DNA of 24,220 bases from Oscillospiraceae bacterium. GTDB lineage: Bacteria > Bacillota > Clostridia > Oscillospirales > Ruminococcaceae. This document shows positions 15,190 through 22,267 of this stretch, one piece after another. The stretch covers positions 1-24,220 of the forward strand of contig DMMB01000035.1 in assembly GCA_003453215.1 (NCBI GenBank), in the 5' to 3' direction. The position numbers and the translations under genes are program-made. The notes under the pieces are model-generated. The model saw only the letters and a program-made list of their open reading frames with translations, did no database searches and was not told the DNA's origin. Every line of letters starts with the position of its first letter. Position 1 is the first letter of the stretch.

Positions 15190-15197
15190 GTTATAAT
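15168..15197 (+). promoter_or_regulatory. Promoter of the MoeA-like gene, overlapping the mogA terminator
   Basis: TTGAAA (15168-15173) in the loop of the terminator and TATAAT (15192-15197) just after its T-run are separated by 18 bases. The start would fall near 15204, about 34 bases before the ATG. Confidence 0.65.
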
Positions 15198-15237
15198 TGG
15201 TTATATTTGAACGAGAATATCGTCTGGAGGCGTTATC

Positions 15238-16260
15238 ATGAAATTCATCAAAACAGTGGATGCGGTAGGCGCTATGCTGTGCCACGATATGACGCAGATC
15301 ATTAAGGGCGAATACAAGGATGCCCGCTTCCGTAAGGGACACATCGTCACCGAAGAGGATATTCCTGTCCTGCTCAGCATGGGCAAGGAAAATCTCTATG
15401 TTTGGGAAATGACCCCCAATATGGTGCACGAAAATGATGCGGCCGAACGTCTGCTGGCACTCTGTGGAACTGAAAATATGCTCCGCAGCGAAGTAAAAGA
15501 GGGAAAAATCGAACTCAAAGCGGCCTGCGATGGCTTGTTTTAGGTAGCATCCGAGCGTTTGCTGGCCGTCAATTCACAGGATGAAGTGATGATTACCACC
15601 CGAAAGGGCGGCACCGCGGTAAAAGCCGGGGATAAGCTGGCTGGAATGCGGGTCATTCCCCTCATCATCGAAGAAGAAAAACTGCAAAAAGCCGAACAGG
15701 CCGCAGGGGAGGGCCCGCTTCTTTGCTTACGTCCCTTTGTCCGCCAAACGGCTTGTATCATTGCCACCGGCAGCGAGGTAAAAAATGGCCTCATCCAGGA
15801 TACTTTCACTCCGGTGGTGGCAGAAAAGCTGGCGGCCTATGGCATCAAAACGCTGGAAATTGCCTATTCCGGCGATGGCGTAGAAAATGCTCGTGATACA
15901 GTATTGGCCATGAAGGAGAAGCATCACCCCGATGTCCTGCTGTGCACCGGCGGTATGAGCGTGGATCCGGATGACAACACCCCCGGCGGCATTCGGGCCA
16001 GCGGCGCCAATATTATTTCCTACGGGGCACCGGTGCTGCCCGGCGCCATGTTCCTGCTGGGCTATTATCCCGATGGCACTCCGGTTATGGGGCTGCCCGG
16101 CTGCGTGATGTATGCCGGCGCTACCATCTTCGATCTGGTGCTGCCCTATGTGGCAGCCGATGTGCCGGTTGCCCGGTCTCAGATTGCTGCACTGGGGGAG
16201 GGCGGTCTCTGCCTTGGCTGCAAAGTCTGCCATTATCCCATCTGCCCCTTCGGCAAATAA
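15238..16260 (+). pseudogene. MoeA-like molybdopterin-binding protein interrupted by in-frame TAG
   Basis: One reading frame of 341 codons runs from ATG 15238 (after CTGGAGG) to TAA 16260, broken only by TAG at 15541-15543 (codon 102). The N-terminal part ends ...ELKAACDGLF; the reading resumes in the same frame with VASERLLAVNSQDEVM. The C-terminal part has the MoCF domain with IIATGSEVKNG (175-185), LLCTGGMSVDPDD (234-246) and GLPGCVMYAGAT (285-296), and ends in a cysteine cluster CLGCKVCHYPICPFGK. Such proteins of about 340 residues bind molybdopterin for cofactor maturation. From memory, relatives have Lys at this point, so AAG to TAG is one change (not checked). A restart at TTG 15559 has no ribosome site. 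It may be a recent nonsense mutation, a sequencing error, or a suppressed amber; the rest shows no decay. Confidence 0.8.
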
Positions 16261-16328
16261 ATAAGTTATCTGCGCGGTTTTCCGCGTGATATAAAAACGA
16301 AAGAAAACAAAAAGGAAGGATAAGTATC

Positions 16329-17174
16329 ATGAAAAAGTTTCTCTCTTTGGTACTGGCCCTGGTGCTGGTACTCACTATGGTGGCCTGCGGCGAAAAGCAG
16401 CCGACCAACGACAATCAGAACGATACGCCCGAAACCGTTGAGCTGACCGTCTTTGCTGCGGCTTCCCTCACCGAAAGCCTCACTGCCATCGGCGAAAAGT
16501 ACATGGCGGAGAACCAGAACGTGAAGATCAGCTTCAACTTCGATTCCTCCGGCAAGCTGCTCACCCAGATCAAGGAAGGCGCTCCCTGCGACCTGTTCAT
16601 TTCTGCAGCTCCCAAGCAGATGAACGCTCTGGATGGCACCCTGAAAGAGGATGCCGATAAGAACCCCGATGGTCTGGATATGCTGGTGGCCGGCAGCCGT
16701 ATTGACCTGCTGGAAAACAAGGTCGCCCTGGCTGTTCCGGAGGGCAATCCTAAGAATATCGAAAGCTTCGATCAGCTGGCTGATCTGCTGAAAAACGGCG
16801 AAGTCATGCTCGCCATCGGAAACAGCGATGTTCCTGTTGGCCAGTACACCCAGAAGATCTTTGCTTTCTATGGCATCGATGAGGAGGCCGTTGTTTCCAA
16901 GCTGACCTATGGCTCCAACGTAAAGGAAGTAACCACTGCAGTTTCCGAGGGCACTGTGGATTGCGGCATTATCTATGCTTCCGATGCGTACTCCGCCAAC
17001 CTCACCGTAGCGGCTACTGCTACTGCTGAAATGTGCGGCCAGGTCATCTATCCTGCTGCGGTTCTCAATACCTCTGCCAATCAGGAAGCCGCTGCTGCGT
17101 TCCTTGCTTATCTGCAGGGTGCCGAAGCTTCCGCTGAGTTTGAGGCTGTTCTCTTCACTCCTCTTTCCAAGTAA
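16329..17174 (+). CDS. modA: Molybdate ABC transporter, substrate-binding lipoprotein
   Basis: The 281-residue protein has a lipoprotein signal (MKKFLSLVLALVLVLTMVAC, lipid Cys at 20) and then a ModA fold: LTVFAAASLTESLTAIGEKY, FNFDSSGKLLTQIKEGAPCDLFISA, GNSDVPVGQY and GIIYASDAY segments line the oxyanion pocket. It captures molybdate (or tungstate) outside the membrane and passes it to ModB. ATG 16329 has an AAGGAAGGA site. The gene lies 68 bases after the MoeA-like frame and 84 bases before modB and is very likely cotranscribed with both. Confidence 0.95.
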   Translation: MKKFLSLVLALVLVLTMVACGEKQPTNDNQNDTPETVELTVFAAASLTESLTAIGEKYMAENQNVKISFNFDSSGKLLTQIKEGAPCDLFISAAPKQMNALDGTLKEDADKNPDGLDMLVAGSRIDLLENKVALAVPEGNPKNIESFDQLADLLKNGEVMLAIGNSDVPVGQYTQKIFAFYGIDEEAVVSKLTYGSNVKEVTTAVSEGTVDCGIIYASDAYSANLTVAATATAEMCGQVIYPAAVLNTSANQEAAAAFLAYLQGAEASAEFEAVLFTPLSK

Positions 17175-17205
17175 TTTTTAGCGACGATTTATCATTTCAC
17201 TGGGA

Positions 17206-17235
17206 TTGGGCGGGGCGCGTTGGCGTCCTGCCCAA
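17206..17235 (+). other. Hairpin between modA and modB
   Basis: TTGGGC (17206-17211) can pair with GCCCAA (17230-17235). There is no T-run directly after it, so it may protect modA mRNA or lower modBC expression rather than terminate. Confidence 0.4.
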
Positions 17236-17258
17236 AACCCCTTTTCAGGAGGCATTTC

Positions 17259-17948
17259 ATGGATTGGTACCCCTTACTTAACTCACTGCGGATCGCCGCC
17301 ATCAGTGCGGTGGTGGTGTTCTTTACCGGCATTGCCGCCGCTTATTACATTGCCAAACTGCCCCGTTTCATCAAGGGTATTCTCGATGTTATCCTTACCC
17401 TGCCGCTGGTGCTGCCGCCCACTGTTGTGGGTTACTTGCTGCTGCGGGTTCTGGGCCCCAAGCGTCTCATTGGCGCCTGGATTTTGGAAACTTTCGGGGT
17501 TCGCATGGTAATGACCTGGTGGTCTGCCATTTTTGCTACCGTGGTTGTGGTGTTCCCCCTCATGTACCGTACCGTTCGTGGTGCCTTCGAATCCTTTGAT
17601 GAAACGTTAGCGCACGCCGGCAAAACATTGGGTCTTTCCAATACCTACATCTTTTGGCACGTCCGTATGCCGTATTGCCGGCAGGGCGTACTGGCCGGTG
17701 CGGTACTGGTCTTTGCCCGCGCCCTGGGCGAATACGGCGCCACCAGCATGATTGCCGGCTACACCCCCGGCAAAACTGCTACCGTTTCCACCACCGTTTA
17801 CCAGCTGTGGCAGATCAATAACGATGAGCTGGCCCTTAAATGGGTTATGGTCAATATTGCCATTTCGGCGGTCATTCTGCTGGTGGTAAATATGCTGGAA
17901 AAGAAGAACCTGCAGGCCGCAGGTCGGGGAAGGAGGCAATCCGCTTGA
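17259..17948 (+). CDS. modB: Molybdate ABC transporter permease
   Basis: The 229-residue protein has five to six membrane helices and the ModB-type loop ESFDETLAHAGKTLGLSNTY with VRMPYCRQGVLAGAVLVFARALGEYGATSMIAG, which docks on the ATPase. ATG 17259 is chosen because CAGGAGG precedes it by a proper distance; in-frame codons further upstream have none. The stop TGA overlaps the TTG start of modC. Together with ModA and ModC it forms the high-affinity molybdate importer. Confidence 0.94.
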   Translation: MDWYPLLNSLRIAAISAVVVFFTGIAAAYYIAKLPRFIKGILDVILTLPLVLPPTVVGYLLLRVLGPKRLIGAWILETFGVRMVMTWWSAIFATVVVVFPLMYRTVRGAFESFDETLAHAGKTLGLSNTYIFWHVRMPYCRQGVLAGAVLVFARALGEYGATSMIAGYTPGKTATVSTTVYQLWQINNDELALKWVMVNIAISAVILLVVNMLEKKNLQAAGRGRRQSA

Positions 17949-18964
17949 GCCTGATTGTAGACATCGAAAAAAAGCTGGGCAATTTTACCCTTCGCTCCCA
18001 ATTTGAAACCCCCGATGGCATTATGGCCCTGTTGGGCGCCTCCGGCTGCGGCAAGAGTGTCACCCTCAAGTGCATTGCCGGCATTATGACTCCGGATCGC
18101 GGCCGCATCCTCTTGGATGGCGAAACGCTCTTTGACAGCGAAAAAAAGATTGATCTTACCCCCCAGCAGCGCCGGGTCGGTTATCTGTTCCAGCAGTACG
18201 CCCTGTTCCCCAATATGACGGTAACGCAGAATATTATCTGCGGCATTCGGCAGGGCAAGCGGGAAGAGAAAAAAGCGCAGGCGGCGGAAGCCATTCGCCG
18301 TTTTCGTCTGGAAGGGCTGGAAAAGAAGTACCCGGCGCAGCTTTCCGGCGGCCAGCAGCAGCGTGTGGCCCTGGCCAGAATACTGGTTTCGGAGCCGCGT
18401 GCCATTTTGCTGGATGAGCCGTTTTCCGCTTTGGATAGCTTTCTGAAATGGAATTTGGAATTGGAACTTTCGGATCTGCTTTCGGAATTCACCGGCCCCA
18501 TTCTTTGGGTCAGCCATGATCTGCGGGAATGTTACCGCAACTGTTCCGCCGTTTGTGTAATTGAAAATGGCGTTTCCGGCGCTGTAACCGATATGGAAAC
18601 TTTGCTGCACCATCCCGGTACCCGCGGGGCCGCCCAGTTGGTTGGCTGCCGCAATTTCCTGCCGGGGCACAGCACCGCAGAAGGCGTTGTGGTTTTGGGC
18701 TGGAACATGACACTGCCGGTCAAGACCCCCTTGCAGCAGGTCACCATCGGCATTCCGGATACCGCCATTGCTTTTGCGGCAGAGGGGACGGCCTGTACCG
18801 AGGAGCGAATGATCCGTGATATTGGCGAGACGGTAGTCCTGCTGCGCCCGGCAGCGGAAAAAGACGCGCCGCCGCTGCGGGCTGTTCTGCCGCAGGGAAT
18901 GCCAACAGAAACCGGGGCCGAAGTCTTTATTACGGTCGATCCGCAGCAATGCATTTTGCAGTAA
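17945..18964 (+). CDS. modC: Molybdate ABC transporter ATP-binding protein
   Basis: The 339-residue ATPase starts at TTG 17945, overlapping the modB stop (TTGA), with GGAGG 8 to 12 bases upstream. Walker A is GASGCGKS (31-38), the Q-loop LFQQYALFP (81-89), the signature LSGGQQQR (133-140), Walker B AILLDEP (153-159) and the switch His is in WVSHD (188-192). The region after about 230 is a TOBE/Mop-like domain that may bind molybdate and give feedback control, as in other ModC proteins. The TTG start and overlap suggest translational coupling to modB. Confidence 0.94.
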   Translation: MSLIVDIEKKLGNFTLRSQFETPDGIMALLGASGCGKSVTLKCIAGIMTPDRGRILLDGETLFDSEKKIDLTPQQRRVGYLFQQYALFPNMTVTQNIICGIRQGKREEKKAQAAEAIRRFRLEGLEKKYPAQLSGGQQQRVALARILVSEPRAILLDEPFSALDSFLKWNLELELSDLLSEFTGPILWVSHDLRECYRNCSAVCVIENGVSGAVTDMETLLHHPGTRGAAQLVGCRNFLPGHSTAEGVVVLGWNMTLPVKTPLQQVTIGIPDTAIAFAAEGTACTEERMIRDIGETVVLLRPAAEKDAPPLRAVLPQGMPTETGAEVFITVDPQQCILQ

Positions 18965-18975
18965 AATATTTTTTG

Positions 18976-19008
18976 CAAAAAAAGCCCTGTTTTTTCGGGG
19001 CTTTTTTG
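18976..19008. terminator. Terminator after modC
   Basis: AAAAAAAGCCC pairs with GGGCTTTTTT around a TGTTTTTTCG loop. The A/T-rich ends make it able to act in both directions. It closes the molybdenum operon directly before the cysK promoter. Confidence 0.88.
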
Positions 19009-19021
19009 CTGGATAAAACTC

Positions 19022-19050
19022 TTGACAAAAACGGTGCCCGGTGATATAAC
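19022..19050 (+). promoter_or_regulatory. Promoter of cysK
   Basis: TTGACA (19022-19027), 17 bases, then TATAAC (19045-19050). Near-consensus, with the start expected around 19057 and about 48 bases of leader. Confidence 0.85.
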
Positions 19051-19072
19051 GGTACCAAACTAAAGTGTACCG
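19050..19072. promoter_or_regulatory. Operator-like inverted repeat at the cysK start site
   Basis: CGGTAC (19050-19055) and GTACCG (19067-19072) form a perfect dyad with an 11-base centre, starting at the last base of the -10 box. Its place over +1 suggests repression of cysK, perhaps by a CymR-like Rrf2 regulator responding to cysteine (inference). Confidence 0.6.
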
Positions 19073-19104
19073 AAAAGGTAGCATTTACAAAGAGAGGACG
19101 CATC

Positions 19105-20037
19105 ATGGCAAAAATTTATACTTCCGCAGCCCAACTCATTGGTCATACTCCGCTGTTGGAATTGACCCATCTCGAGAAAAAATATGGCTTGAAAGCCCGT
19201 ATTCTGGCCAAGCTGGAATATTTTAATCCGGCGGGTTCGGTCAAGGATCGTGTTGCCCTGGCCATGATTGAGGATGCCGAGCAGAAAGGCGTGCTTACCC
19301 CGCAGTCGGTCATTATTGAGCCCACCTCCGGCAATACCGGAATTGGTTTGGCTTCGGTGGCGGCGGCTCGCGGTTATCGTATTATCATTGTTATGCCGGA
19401 TAGTATGAGTGTGGAGCGCCGCCAGCTGATGAAAGCTTATGGGGCCGAACTGGTGCTGACCCCCGGGGCCCAGGGCATGAAAGGCGCTATTGCCAAAGCA
19501 GATGAACTGGCAAAAGAAATTCCTCATAGCTTTATTCCGGGACAGTTTGTAAATGAAGCCAATCCCCGGGCTCACTATGCCACCACCGGCCCCGAAATTT
19601 GGGAGGATACCGATGGAGCCGTTGATGCCTTTGTGGCTGGGGTGGGCACCGGCGGCACCGTTACCGGTGTTGGCCGTTACCTCAAGGAGCAGAATGCTGC
19701 GGTAAAGGTGATTGCTGTAGAGCCCAAAACCTCGGCGGTGCTTTCTACCGGTGTAGCAGGTTCTCATAAAATTCAGGGCATTGGTGCCGGGTTTGTTCCT
19801 GCCGTTTTGGATACCAAGATTTACGATGAGATTATCCCGGTAGCGGATGAAGATGCCTTTGCGACCGGTCGGGAAATCGGCCAAAGCGAAGGAGTTCTGG
19901 TAGGAATATCTTCCGGTGCTGCGGTTTGGGCTGCCCTGCAGCTGGCACAGCGGCCGGAGTATGAGGGAAAGACCATTGTGGTTCTGCTTCCCGATACTGG
20001 TGATCGTTACCTTTCCAGCCCCATGTTTGCCGAATAA
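19105..20037 (+). CDS. cysK: Cysteine synthase A (O-acetylserine sulfhydrylase)
   Basis: The 310-residue PLP enzyme makes cysteine from O-acetylserine and sulfide. The PLP lysine lies in NPAGSVKDR (Lys47), the substrate loop is PTSGNTG (73-79), the phosphate-binding loop is GTGGT (181-185), and the C-terminal VLLPDTGDRYLSS block is typical of the family. Length and start are standard; ATG 19105 has AGAGAGG upstream. It is a single-gene unit with its own promoter, palindromic operator and terminator. Its position next to the Mo operon may be coincidental, although cysteine supplies the sulfur of molybdopterin. Confidence 0.96.
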   Translation: MAKIYTSAAQLIGHTPLLELTHLEKKYGLKARILAKLEYFNPAGSVKDRVALAMIEDAEQKGVLTPQSVIIEPTSGNTGIGLASVAAARGYRIIIVMPDSMSVERRQLMKAYGAELVLTPGAQGMKGAIAKADELAKEIPHSFIPGQFVNEANPRAHYATTGPEIWEDTDGAVDAFVAGVGTGGTVTGVGRYLKEQNAAVKVIAVEPKTSAVLSTGVAGSHKIQGIGAGFVPAVLDTKIYDEIIPVADEDAFATGREIGQSEGVLVGISSGAAVWAALQLAQRPEYEGKTIVVLLPDTGDRYLSSPMFAE

Positions 20038-20044
20038 GTGATTA

Positions 20045-20080
20045 CTCCCCGGAAATCAATGGATTTCCGGGGAGATTTTT
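20045..20080 (+). terminator. Terminator of cysK
   Basis: CTCCCCGGAAATC (20045-20057), loop AATG, GATTTCCGGGGAG (20062-20074), then ATTTTTATT: a perfect 13-base stem seven bases after the stop codon. Confidence 0.93.
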
Positions 20081-20148
20081 ATTGTCCCGGGAAAAGGCGG
20101 AAAGAAAGCGGTGTTCTGCCCAGGTTGCCCTTATAAGCGATCTTCTCT

Positions 20149-20177
20149 TTGCCATTGCCGACCTAAGCTGGTATAAT
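20149..20177 (+). promoter_or_regulatory. Promoter of the RNA methyltransferase gene
   Basis: TTGCCA (20149-20154) and a perfect TATAAT (20172-20177) are separated by 17 bases, with the start about 30 bases before the ATG. Confidence 0.75.
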
Positions 20178-20213
20178 GGGGAGCAGAAAGCAGAAAAAAA
20201 GGAGTGCCATACT

Positions 20214-21041
20214 ATGCCGCAAATTATCGAAATCACCGATCTTTCGCGACCGGAACTGGATGTTTTTTGCCGCCTGACCGAAGCCCAGCTGCGCAGCCGG
20301 CTGGAGCCGGAAAAGGGCATTTTCATTGCGGAAAGTCCCACTGTAATTGGGCTGGCGCTGGCAGCGGGCTATCAGCCGGTTGCCATCCTTACCGAGCAGA
20401 AATTTATCGAAGGCAAGGCGGCGGAAGTCATTGCCCGCTGTGGGGATATTCCGGTTTACACCGGGGAGCGGGAAGTGCTGGCCGGCCTGACCGGTTATGA
20501 ATTGACCCGAGGGGTGCTGTGTGCCATGCGGCGGCCGGCACCGCTGGATTTCCGGGAGCTGTGCGCCGGAGCCAGGCGGGTGGCGGTGCTGGAAAATGTG
20601 GTGGATTCCACCAATGTGGGAGCCATTATTCGTTCGGCGGCGGCGCTGGGCATGGATGCTGTTTTGCTGACGCCCAGCTGCTGTGATCCCCTCAATCGGC
20701 GGGCGGTCCGGGTCAGCATGGGAACGGTATTCCAAATTCCCTGGGCCTATCTTGGCAGTGACCCATCGGAGTGGCCCCACCCCGGCTTGGAACAGCTGCA
20801 GGCAATGGGCTTTAAAACAGTTGCCATGGCGCTGCGGGACGATTCGGTTTCCATCGATGATGAAAAACTGGCAGCAGAACCCAAATTAGCGATTGTGCTG
20901 GGGACGGAGGGAACCGGACTGATGGCGCATACCATAGCAGACTGTGACTACACCGTACGCATCCCGATGCAGCATGGAGTGGATTCGCTGAATGTGGCTG
21001 CGGCCAGTGCAGTTGCCTTTTGGCAGCTGCGCGCAAAGTAA
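20214..21041 (+). CDS. SpoU/TrmH-family RNA 2'-O-methyltransferase
   Basis: The 275-residue protein has an N-terminal substrate-binding part (about 15-110) and a C-terminal SPOUT knot with the three family motifs: motif 1 ENVVDSTNVGAIIRSAAALG (127-146, Arg140 catalytic), motif 2 LAIVLGTEGTGL (225-236) and motif 3 RIPMQHGVDSLNVAAASAVAFW (249-270). Such enzymes methylate the 2'-OH of rRNA or tRNA with S-adenosylmethionine; the target base is not readable from sequence. ATG 20214 was chosen over an upstream in-frame start because an AAAGGAG site and a promoter lie just before it. A hairpin at 21085-21160 may end its transcript. Confidence 0.92.
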   Translation: MPQIIEITDLSRPELDVFCRLTEAQLRSRLEPEKGIFIAESPTVIGLALAAGYQPVAILTEQKFIEGKAAEVIARCGDIPVYTGEREVLAGLTGYELTRGVLCAMRRPAPLDFRELCAGARRVAVLENVVDSTNVGAIIRSAAALGMDAVLLTPSCCDPLNRRAVRVSMGTVFQIPWAYLGSDPSEWPHPGLEQLQAMGFKTVAMALRDDSVSIDDEKLAAEPKLAIVLGTEGTGLMAHTIADCDYTVRIPMQHGVDSLNVAAASAVAFWQLRAK

Positions 21042-21084
21042 TGCGATAGATCATTTTCAAGGGACAAAATGGTACAGGAACCCA

Positions 21085-21160
21085 AGCCCCATGAGAGGAT
21101 GGAGCTTGCCATTGGCAGCCGCGCCCCCTGTTCTTCATGGGGGTGGGCTGTATTTTTGGT
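21085..21160 (+). terminator. Branched hairpin after the methyltransferase gene, possible terminator or small RNA
   Basis: AGCCC (21085-21089) with CATGA pairs with TCATG and GGGCT (21145-21149), with a 5-base bulge. An inner hairpin TGCC-ATT-GGCA and a GC-rich stretch sit inside, and TATTTTTGGTTTT follows. It looks like an elaborate terminator. A structured RNA is not excluded; it matches none of SRP RNA, tmRNA, RNase P RNA or 6S RNA as I know them. Confidence 0.45.
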
Positions 21161-21306
21161 TTTACCGAAAAAGGCCTTTCACTAATACGGGCAGAACGCC
21201 CCTTTTTTGCAGTGATTTGGTACATATCACACATTTTTTTACGGAAGGTTTACAAATCTGGAAAAACGATCCTTTTCTTAATAGGGGGAAACCCGCCCGG
21301 GCGGAG

Positions 21307-21382
21307 AGAAAAAGGCGGGCGCTCCGCAGCGGGGAGGGCTGCCCGATAGGGTCAGCACGACAGAAGCGGAGGGGCGCCCGCC
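21307..21382 (-). terminator. GC-rich hairpin followed by T-run on the minus strand
   Basis: GGCGGGCGC-TCCGC (21314-21327) pairs with GCGGAGGGGCGCCCGCC (21366-21382) with a small bulge and a 38-base inner loop. Read on the minus strand it is followed by TTTTTCTC. It could be a back-up terminator for the TVP38-like gene. Confidence 0.5.
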
Positions 21383-21426
21383 GGAATGTGTGCACCCCCG
21401 GCAAGCAAAGAAAAGAAAAAGAATGC

Positions 21427-21478
21427 AAAAACCCGGTCGCAGCCGAATAGAACGACTGGACCGGGGGCTTTTACTTTT
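21427..21478. terminator. Terminator at the 3' end of the TVP38-like gene
   Basis: CCCGGTC (21432-21438) pairs with GACCGGG (21459-21465). On the minus strand TTTTT follows; on the plus strand GGCTTTTACTTTTTT follows. It can act in both directions and begins almost directly after the minus-strand stop codon. Confidence 0.75.
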
Positions 21479-22142
21479 TTTGATGTTTTTGCCACAGCAG
21501 ATACCCCAACAGCGAGAGTGCCGAAACGCCGGCGGTGACGCCGATGGCAATCCAAAAGGCGGGAGAGCCGGGCTGAGAAACGCTGGCCCCCAGCAGGGTG
21601 GCGGCCAACAGACTGGGTAAACCGCCCAGCAATCCACCCAGGAGACAGGTGGGATACGGCCCTTTGACGGAACCGAAATACATACTGACGACATCACCGG
21701 GGAGCAGGTAAATAACCCGCAGAAAAAAGGAAAGGAAGAGATAATGCCCCTGCTGACTTTCCATAAGCCCTTCCAGCCGGGGATAGCGGGCAATCAGGCG
21801 GGAGGTCAGCCCGCTGCCGGAAAATCGGCCGATCCAGTAGGGGACAGTAAGATCGATAGCAAGTCCCAGAATATTGAGCGCCAATGCCGCCGCGGGGGAA
21901 AAAAGGTGACCGGCGGCAATTTGCAGCACCATAATGGGAAAAGCGACGCTGAGGCTTTTAAGAAAATAGAGCAGCAAAATGAAGCCGGCAGCCAGCCAAG
22001 GATCCCGGGGCGCATAGTGCAGAATATCTTCCGCAGAAAAGCCGCCGGCAGCAAGACACAAAATGACCATAAGGACGCACAGCAGCAGCGGCAACAGCCG
22101 CAGCGGGTGCAGTTCGTGCATTTTGCGTGGGACGTTCGGCAT
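21471..22142 (-). CDS. TVP38/TMEM64 (DedA-like, VTT domain) membrane protein
   Basis: The 223-residue protein has about five membrane segments and a VTT (SNARE-associated) domain from about 60 to 185, with PYWIGRFSG and the family block FFLRVIYLLPGDVVSMYFGSVKG, in which the Arg and Pro are conserved and re-entrant. Bacterial relatives act in lipid scrambling or flippase-like functions and envelope homeostasis. ATG 22142 has AAAGGAGAGG upstream. It is divergent from a TetR-type regulator with an inverted repeat between them, so regulation by that protein is likely (inference). Confidence 0.88.
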   Translation of the reverse strand: MPNVPRKMHELHPLRLLPLLLCVLMVILCLAAGGFSAEDILHYAPRDPWLAAGFILLLYFLKSLSVAFPIMVLQIAAGHLFSPAAALALNILGLAIDLTVPYWIGRFSGSGLTSRLIARYPRLEGLMESQQGHYLFLSFFLRVIYLLPGDVVSMYFGSVKGPYPTCLLGGLLGGLPSLLAATLLGASVSQPGSPAFWIAIGVTAGVSALSLLGYLLWQKHQKK

Positions 22143-22174
22143 GGGGGAACCTCTCCTTTTGATAAAATGACAAA

Positions 22175-22201
22175 TTGGGACATTTTTTACAGTTTGTCCA
22201 A
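22175..22201. promoter_or_regulatory. Inverted repeat between TVP38-like gene and tetR-like gene
   Basis: TTGGGACA (22175-22182) and TGTCCAA (22195-22201) form a near-perfect dyad (one extra G) around a 12-base AT-rich centre. It is well placed as an operator for both divergent genes. Confidence 0.55.
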
Positions 22202-22248
22202 TGGTTTGGCGGGGGCGGGACTTTTATTTTACTGCTGTTATATGTTAA

Positions 22249-22254
22249 TATAAT
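22249..22254 (+). promoter_or_regulatory. -10 box of the tetR-like gene
   Basis: A perfect TATAAT lies only 13 to 22 bases before the candidate starts, so the leader would be very short (transcription start near 22261). The -35 is poor. Confidence 0.5.
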
Positions 22255-22267
22255 ATTTAAATAGGGG

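Larger units (their letters stand above)
21042..21470. other. 430-base noncoding stretch with multiple hairpins
   Basis: The methyltransferase gene and the TVP38-like gene converge here. No supported gene is seen; the short open frames have no ribosome site and no family resemblance. It contains the branched hairpin at 21085-21160, an AT-rich part (21161-21280), the GC-rich hairpin at 21314-21382 and the terminator at 21432-21465. Confidence 0.6.

Noticed and set aside
15541..15543. Selenocysteine explanation for the interrupted MoeA-like gene
   Set aside because: The codon is TAG, not TGA, and no SECIS-like hairpin stands out directly after it.
15559..16260. Separate 233-residue gene starting at TTG 15559
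   Set aside because: No ribosome site, and the sequence continues in the same frame as the upstream 101 codons, so one interrupted gene is simpler.
17798..19084. 428-codon minus-strand open frame over modC
   Set aside because: It crosses the modC terminator and the cysK promoter and has no ribosome site; modC has all ABC ATPase motifs.
21085..21470. SRP RNA, tmRNA, RNase P RNA or 6S RNA in the 430-base gap
   Set aside because: None of the invariant segments of these RNAs (for example the SRP GGAAG/AGCA loops or a tmRNA tag frame) could be found.
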